Source: Prevotellaceae bacterium (GTDB lineage: Bacteria > Bacteroidota > Bacteroidia > Bacteroidales > Bacteroidaceae). From it: a DNA stretch of 9,980 nucleotides. Of this stretch, positions 6,853-9,980 are shown one piece after another. The notes beneath the pieces are model-generated. The model was not told where the DNA came from. It did no database searches and saw nothing but the letters and a program-made list of their open reading frames with translations. A program made the translations under genes and the position numbers. Numbering within the stretch: position 1 is the first letter of the stretch; each line of letters starts with the position of its first letter. The stretch is from contig JAUNIK010000070.1 in NCBI GenBank assembly GCA_030523505.1, positions 1 through 9,980 on the forward strand. The letters run 5' to 3'.

Positions 6853-8886
6853 ATGTCAAGAGACGAATCCCTGCGCCGCTCCATCAGCGAAAAAGTCCTC
6901 AGTGACGAATGGATAAAACGCGGCAGTGTGAATAAACTCAGTAAAGAACGCGAAATAATGTACCGTTGTCCGGAGTGCGATCATCGAGCCTTTGCCTTAA
7001 GCCCCAACTCTGGATGGTTCCACTGCTGGGCTTGCGGTATCTGGGGACAGACCCAGGAAGGTGCTGCCGAATCACGCAAACGGTGGGAAGAGGCGCATAA
7101 CGCCTGTGCAGGTTCTCCGAAGAATGCAGCGCCAAAATATCAACCGTCAAATGGTAACTGTCCATCTCCTCCAACCGGGGAGGTAAGGGTCGGGGCTTCC
7201 ATTATCGAAGACTATGTGCAGCTCGATGAAGGCGTCCTAGAAGACATCGAAGATATAAGCCTTGATACCACCGTCACTGGTGCTCAGCTCGCTGTGCGCA
7301 ACTACCTGCAGTCGCAGCAGATACCTATCGACTGGGCCCGTAAGATGCGCTGGGGTGTGGCGCAATATGTCATCAAACTGAAAGGCGAGGATGTTGGCAA
7401 GCAACGTCCATGCCTTGTTTATCGCAACTATGTTGAGGGCATCTGCTGTAATGCGAAGTTCCGTGCCGTGTCAACCAAGGTTGTCGTAAAGAACACCCGT
7501 CAGGGACAGATTCAGCGCACCGTCATTGAAAAGGGCTTTGCACAGGAATCATCCTTCACCCCTTGTGCGCCATATAACATCGACTGCATGAGGCGGGAAC
7601 AGGACGAAAACGAATACGAAAACGAAAACAGGCGTCGGACTCTGATCATCACTGAGGGTGAGAAAGACTGTCTCACGCTGCGTATGCTGGGTTTCATGCA
7701 TGTCATTGCAGCAGCCAACGGTGCTCAGACCGACCATGCCAAATCCTTCGAGGCATTCCGCGAATGGCTGTCGGATATCGACACTGTCATCATCTGTGGC
7801 GATATGGACAAGCCCGGTCGCTCAATGGTGGCAGCTCTTGTGGATTATTTCGATACTACTGTGGTGAAGGTATGCCACTGGGACCAGCGCTATTATGGCA
7901 AGGATATCAGCGATGTGCGACTGCGTTGCGGAGATGATGTGGCGCGTGATTTCGTTCTCACGGCACAGCCTGTCACCCGTGAGGATATCGAAGACTTCGC
8001 CTCCGACGATGCCCGCGAGGCAGCCTATCAGTCGGCAATCGGCAACTACGACCTGGGCTATAGTGTGGGTATGGGCAGTAAAACCAATGAGGTGTTCCGC
8101 CTCAACAGCCAGGGTGGACTCATCATTGTGACAGGTGTGCCGGGTACGGGTAAGACCGACTTCCTGAACTATCTCACGATGTCACTGATACGCGAGCGAA
8201 AGAGCCATGTATGCTACTGTTCGTTTGAGACTCCCGACAAATACCGCCATGCCGGCGATCTGGCTCGTCTGTGGGCAGGACCATCCGACCTGTCGGTGAT
8301 GTTGCGCGAAGAGGTGCTGCCGTTTTCCGACTTCATAGCCCGGCATATCACACATATCCGTATGCGCCGCGACCGTCCTACACCAGCAGCTGTCATCCGT
8401 AAGGCAGAGTCAGTGCTCGCCATGCACCCCTCGATGGAATATCTCGTCATCGACCCTTATCTCTACCTCTCGCTGAACTTCGGACATGGCACAAGCCAGA
8501 CCGATGCCATCAAGGATATGCTCACCGAGATACAGGACTGGGCTCACAGCCATCATGTGTGGGTGTTCCTTGTGGCTCACCCTCGTATGCTGCGCAAGGA
8601 AGACGGCGGTGAGGAATTTGAGGAAGTGTCATACTACACCATCTCTGGCTCTGCCAACTGGGCGAATGTGGCAGATTTCATCTTCTCGCTGAAACGCGTC
8701 AAGAAGACCAACTGCGACTATACCAGGATGAATGTGCTGAAGGTGCGCGACCAGAAGCTGTGCCATCCCGGCGAGGTGTTCTATAAGCGTCAGGACTGTG
8801 GCCGTTACGATGAATGTGCTTCAGAGACCGAAGCCATCGCCGGCACCGTAATCACCCAAGACGTCCTGCCCTGGGGACTGTTCTAA
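6853..8886 (+). CDS. Bifunctional DNA primase-helicase, T7 gp4/Twinkle-like
   Basis: A 677-residue protein that combines a primase and a replicative helicase. An N-terminal zinc-binding domain carries C39, C42, C58 and C61 (CPEC...CWAC). The TOPRIM domain has TEGEKD with E268 and the DMD acidic pair D317/D319. The C-terminal DnaB/RecA-like helicase has Walker A GVPGTGKT at 428-435, Walker B YLVIDPYL with D534, and an LVAHPR motif with H576. This order is typical of phage T7 gp4, mitochondrial Twinkle and relatives carried by phages and bacterial mobile DNA; the cellular DnaB/DnaG pair is normally separate. All catalytic motifs are intact. Two stretches look like absorbed repeats: residues 105-116 (SPPTGEVRVGAS) in the linker after the zinc finger, and 251-259 (DENEYENEN) just before TOPRIM. 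The stop overlaps the end of the convergent DUF4248 gene. No phage structural genes are visible nearby. Confidence 0.93.
   Translation: MSRDESLRRSISEKVLSDEWIKRGSVNKLSKEREIMYRCPECDHRAFALSPNSGWFHCWACGIWGQTQEGAAESRKRWEEAHNACAGSPKNAAPKYQPSNGNCPSPPTGEVRVGASIIEDYVQLDEGVLEDIEDISLDTTVTGAQLAVRNYLQSQQIPIDWARKMRWGVAQYVIKLKGEDVGKQRPCLVYRNYVEGICCNAKFRAVSTKVVVKNTRQGQIQRTVIEKGFAQESSFTPCAPYNIDCMRREQDENEYENENRRRTLIITEGEKDCLTLRMLGFMHVIAAANGAQTDHAKSFEAFREWLSDIDTVIICGDMDKPGRSMVAALVDYFDTTVVKVCHWDQRYYGKDISDVRLRCGDDVARDFVLTAQPVTREDIEDFASDDAREAAYQSAIGNYDLGYSVGMGSKTNEVFRLNSQGGLIIVTGVPGTGKTDFLNYLTMSLIRERKSHVCYCSFETPDKYRHAGDLARLWAGPSDLSVMLREEVLPFSDFIARHITHIRMRRDRPTPAAVIRKAESVLAMHPSMEYLVIDPYLYLSLNFGHGTSQTDAIKDMLTEIQDWAHSHHVWVFLVAHPRMLRKEDGGEEFEEVSYYTISGSANWANVADFIFSLKRVKKTNCDYTRMNVLKVRDQKLCHPGEVFYKRQDCGRYDECASETEAIAGTVITQDVLPWGLF
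7165..7200. repeat. REP-like G/C hairpin inside the primase-helicase gene
   Basis: A C-rich then G-rich segment with 5-bp arms CCTCC (7168-7172) and GGAGG (7179-7183), followed by GGGTCGGGGCTTCC. It has the same layout as the noncoding repeats at 9576-9640 (C/T-rich arm, G/A-rich arm, then GGGG...GGCTT). In frame it encodes SPPTGEVRVGAS in a linker between the zinc finger and TOPRIM domains. Confidence 0.6.
7603..7629. repeat. CGAAWA hexamer run coding for DENEYENEN
   Basis: Four hexamer-like units give alternating acidic and amide residues at positions 251-259 of the primase-helicase. The core AACGAATACGAAAACGAA (7609-7626) is identical to bases 6213-6230 at the end of the DUF4435 gene. Confidence 0.7.
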
Positions 8887-9089
8887 GGTTCCCCGATAAT
8901 ACTTACTATCAGCGCCACCTGTGCGGGATTGAAGCTACGCTGCTTCTGCTCGCATAGGAAGCGTAGCTGAGGGTTGATGCTGAACCAGCCCATCAGCTTT
9001 CTGTATGCCGACTGCGGTACAACTGTCGGACAATAGAGCTGTGCCAGTTCTGTACGTCCGTAGGTTCTGATTTTGAATTCCTGATTCAT
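8883..9089 (-). CDS. DUF4248 family protein
   Basis: A 68-residue protein (MNQEFKIRTYGRTELAQLY...) that matches the DUF4248 pattern I know from Bacteroidales: an opening F-x-I-x-x-YG-x-x-ELA-x-LY, a central P-x-x-A-x-x-KL-x-x-W, and an ending AQVALIVSIIGEP with the typical terminal GEP. Function is unknown; the short, basic, helix-rich form suggests DNA or protein binding (inference). The family is often found beside primase or helicase genes on Bacteroidales chromosomes, which fits the neighbour here. It converges on the primase-helicase gene and the two stops share bases 8883-8886 (TAA forward, TAG reverse). A TAnnTTTG promoter lies 68 bp upstream. Confidence 0.85.
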   Translation of the reverse strand: MNQEFKIRTYGRTELAQLYCPTVVPQSAYRKLMGWFSINPQLRFLCEQKQRSFNPAQVALIVSIIGEP

Positions 9090-9120
9090 AGTTAAGATGT
9101 TTTTACCACTAATACCGACC

Positions 9121-9141
9121 GCAAAAACTGTGTTTTTTTGC
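9121..9141 (-). promoter_or_regulatory. Inverted repeat in the DUF4248 leader
   Basis: GCAAAAA (9121-9127) and TTTTTGC (9135-9141) form 7-bp arms with a 7-base loop. It lies between the predicted start of transcription (about 9150) and the DUF4248 ATG. It may be an operator or leader hairpin; it is too A/T-rich for a typical intrinsic terminator. Confidence 0.4.
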
Positions 9142-9156
9142 AGTATTCTCTAACCA

Positions 9157-9164
9157 CAAAGTTA
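9157..9164 (-). promoter_or_regulatory. -7 box of the DUF4248 promoter
   Basis: On the minus strand this reads TAACTTTG, an exact TAnnTTTG match. The -33 region is poor (GCTG at the 19-base spacing), so the promoter may be weak or need an activator. The leader would be about 60 bases. Confidence 0.55.
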
Positions 9165-9271
9165 CACAATTTTTCCCACATTTCAGCCGTTTTTCTCAAC
9201 TATAATCAACAAAAATCAACACTACTACGCCATTACCATCAATAACCTACAAATCGCCCTCTTCTATGTTG

Positions 9272-9279
9272 TAACTTTG
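9272..9279 (+). promoter_or_regulatory. Possible rightward -7 box at the edge of the repeat block
   Basis: TAACTTTG on the plus strand, followed by CAC, looks like a Bacteroidota -7 box with start region. No TTTG occurs at the proper distance upstream. If active, it would transcribe the repeat block 9275-9460 and then the small ORF at 9541. Confidence 0.3.
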
Positions 9280-9460
9280 CACTCGCAAGCTGCTTGGAGC
9301 ACCGTGAGCCAGCAAAGCTGACACTCACTGCTTGCTTCGTGCGAGCCCTGCTTCGTAGCTTAGCACCGATTGCTTCGGCGTAAGCCTTGCACTCGCTGAG
9401 CTTCTTTCTCCGCTTCGCTATGAAAGCGACAGAGTCGTGGTCCTCGCAGCTTTGCACTCG
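9275..9460. repeat. 186-bp repeat-like block bounded by CTTTGCACTCG
   Basis: CTTTGCACTCG stands at both ends (9275-9285 and 9450-9460), and a third near-copy, CCTTGCACTCG, lies inside (9385-9395). GCTTCG occurs at 9334, 9350, 9372 and 9412. The block has only short internal inverted repeats, such as CGCTT...AAGCG near 9411-9428. The minus strand is open as a 72-codon frame with a GTG start (9239-9457), but its composition follows the repeats and I do not call it a gene. It has the look of an interspersed noncoding element; whether it recurs in the genome cannot be seen here. Confidence 0.5.
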
Positions 9461-9464
9461 GAAA

Positions 9465-9489
9465 AGCCCCCCAGCCCCCGAAGGGGGAG
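9465..9489 (-). repeat. REP-like repeat, left arm of a perfect 25-bp inverted repeat
   Basis: This stretch is the exact reverse complement of 9616-9640. It has an internal hairpin of five C (9475-9479) and five G (9483-9487). The two arms enclose 126 bp that hold the T-rich leader and start of the small ORF. Confidence 0.85.
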
Positions 9490-9518
9490 TAAAGGGACAC
9501 TGCTTCCCAGTTTCAATA

Positions 9519-9536
9519 ACTCTTCACTTTTAACTC
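9519..9536 (+). repeat. T-rich leader motif before the small ORF
   Basis: ACTCTTCACTTTTAACTC matches ACTCTTCAATTTTAACTC at 6819-6836 in 17 of 18 positions. The copy here ends 4 bases before an ATG; the other ends 16 bases before the primase-helicase ATG. Confidence 0.6.
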
Positions 9537-9540
9537 CATC

Positions 9541-9681
9541 ATGCATTACATCCGCGACAAACCTTCCTCCGAATGGTCTCCCCTCTCTTTTGGAGAGGGG
9601 CTGGGGGTGAGGCTTCTCCCCCTTCGGGGGCTGGGGGGCTCCTACGAGCCCCCAAATGAACCCTTCATTTCAGCCAAATAA
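9541..9681 (+). CDS. Doubtful 46-residue ORF built mostly from REP-like repeats
   Basis: The ATG at 9541 opens a 46-codon frame ending in TAA at 9679-9681. Only the first 12 residues (MHYIRDKPSSEW) and the last 10 or so come from non-repeat sequence. The middle (SPLSFGEGLGVRLLPLRGLGG, about residues 13-33) is simply the translation of two tandem REP-like units. It resembles no family I know. It may be the broken 5' end of a former gene into which repeats were inserted, or not a gene at all. The in-frame stop lies within the hairpin array. Confidence 0.25.
   Translation: MHYIRDKPSSEWSPLSFGEGLGVRLLPLRGLGGSYEPPNEPFISAK
9576..9640 (+). repeat. Tandem pair of REP-like hairpin repeats
   Basis: Unit one has 8-bp arms CCCCTCTC (9580-9587) and GAGAGGGG (9593-9600), then CTGGGGGTGAGGCTT. 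Unit two (9616-9640) has arms CCCCC (9618-9622) and GGGGG (9626-9630) around TTC, then CTGGGGGGCT. Such C/T-arm, G/A-arm, G-tail repeats are scattered in Bacteroidota genomes between genes (from general knowledge). Unit two is the right arm of the 25-bp inverted repeat with 9465-9489. No T-tract follows, so these are not standard terminators. Confidence 0.75.
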
Positions 9682-9736
9682 GCACCTTATTACGGCACAA
9701 TAAGCACCTTGTTTCGCCCAAATGAAACCCTCATTT
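9654..9736 (+). repeat. Array of four small hairpins in A-B-B-A order
   Basis: Hairpin 1: AAATGAA-CCC-TTCATTT (9654-9670). Hairpin 2: AATAAG-CAC-CTTATT (9677-9691). Hairpin 3: AATAAG-CAC-CTTGTT (9699-9713, one wobble pair). Hairpin 4: AAATGA-AACCC-TCATTT (9720-9736). Their starts are 23, 22 and 21 bases apart, close to two DNA helix turns. Outer hairpins share one arm sequence and inner ones another. Confidence 0.7.
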
Positions 9737-9962
9737 TACTGCTTTTACGGCTAAGGCATTAGAGTCATCACAGAACGCATGAAAATCTCTATCCGGATAA
9801 GGATCAAAAACCCACAGTAGGCATCACAACATAGCAGTTCATCGCATTCCTGAGATTCCATGCCTAGTTAATCAAATTATTAACTCAAGTGCATATGAAA
9901 GCTGTGAAAATAATTGATAACCTGTAAAATCCCGTGTTTCGATAATTATTCAAAGAAAATAT
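9737..9962. other. Stretch without a recognisable gene
   Basis: This 226-bp stretch has stops in all frames and only tiny ORFs. The sole structure I see is the perfect 10-bp palindrome TATCCGGATA (9790-9799). The right half becomes A/T-rich, as expected upstream of a gene, but I find no TAnnTTTG box. Confidence 0.5.
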
Positions 9963-9980
9963 ATGCCCAGGTCTAACGAC
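9963..9980 (+). CDS. Possible gene start at the window edge (6 codons)
   Basis: An ATG at 9963-9965 follows the A-rich stretch CAAAGAAAATAT, which resembles Bacteroidota translation starts, and the frame (MPRSND) is open to the edge. Six codons are too few to name a product or to be sure it is a gene. Confidence 0.3.

Noticed and set aside
9239..9457. 72-codon leftward ORF with GTG start
   Set aside because: It follows the repeat block 9275-9460, has no ATG, no promoter of its own, and its residues reflect repeated GCTTCG and TTGCACTCG units.
9618..9630. Intrinsic terminator at the CCCCC-TTC-GGGGG hairpin
   Set aside because: A stable stem, but followed by G-rich sequence and no T-tract.
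9654..9736. CRISPR array
   Set aside because: The units are 15-17-base hairpins with 5-8-base gaps and two alternating sequences; there are no long repeats, spacers or cas genes.
9894..9926. 10-codon ORF MKAVKIIDNL
   Set aside because: Too short, with no family, promoter or repeat context to support it as a leader peptide.

Overview
The window looks like chromosomal DNA of a Bacteroidota member, most likely Prevotella or a close relative (inference). The support is promoter boxes of the TAnnTTTG type with TTTG about 19 bases upstream, start codons preceded by A-rich stretches instead of Shine-Dalgarno sites, a DUF4248 gene (a family I know from Bacteroidales), and G/C-rich REP-like repeats ending in motifs such as GGGGGTGAGGCTT.

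Left part (1-6214): the 5' nine-tenths of radA runs leftward off the window. A 90-bp gap with two overlapping divergent promoters separates it from a rightward operon of four genes with gaps of 6, 5 and 0 bp: a substrate-binding-type lipoprotein, a 720-residue TPR protein, a compact ABC/AAA-type ATPase, and a DUF4435 (TOPRIM-like) protein. The last two resemble the AriA/AriB pair of the PARIS anti-phage system, but the TPR protein and lipoprotein are not part of PARIS as I know it. This operon is the best candidate here for an undescribed system.

Middle part (6215-9089): a leftward Nudix hydrolase gene stands back to back with a rightward primase-helicase gene of the phage T7 gp4/Twinkle type (zinc finger, TOPRIM, DnaB-like helicase). 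That gene overlaps by 4 bp the tail of a convergent DUF4248 gene. The primase-helicase coding sequence appears to have absorbed two repeat-like stretches, a REP-like hairpin and a CGAAWA hexamer run; an 18-base piece of the latter also lies at the end of the DUF4435 gene.

Right part (9090-9980): about 0.9 kb with almost no convincing coding sequence but dense repeat structure. It holds a 186-bp block bounded by CTTTGCACTCG direct repeats, a perfect 25-bp inverted repeat enclosing the start of a 46-codon ORF, tandem REP-like hairpins, and four small hairpins in A-B-B-A order spaced about 22 bp apart. A possible gene start lies at the very right edge.
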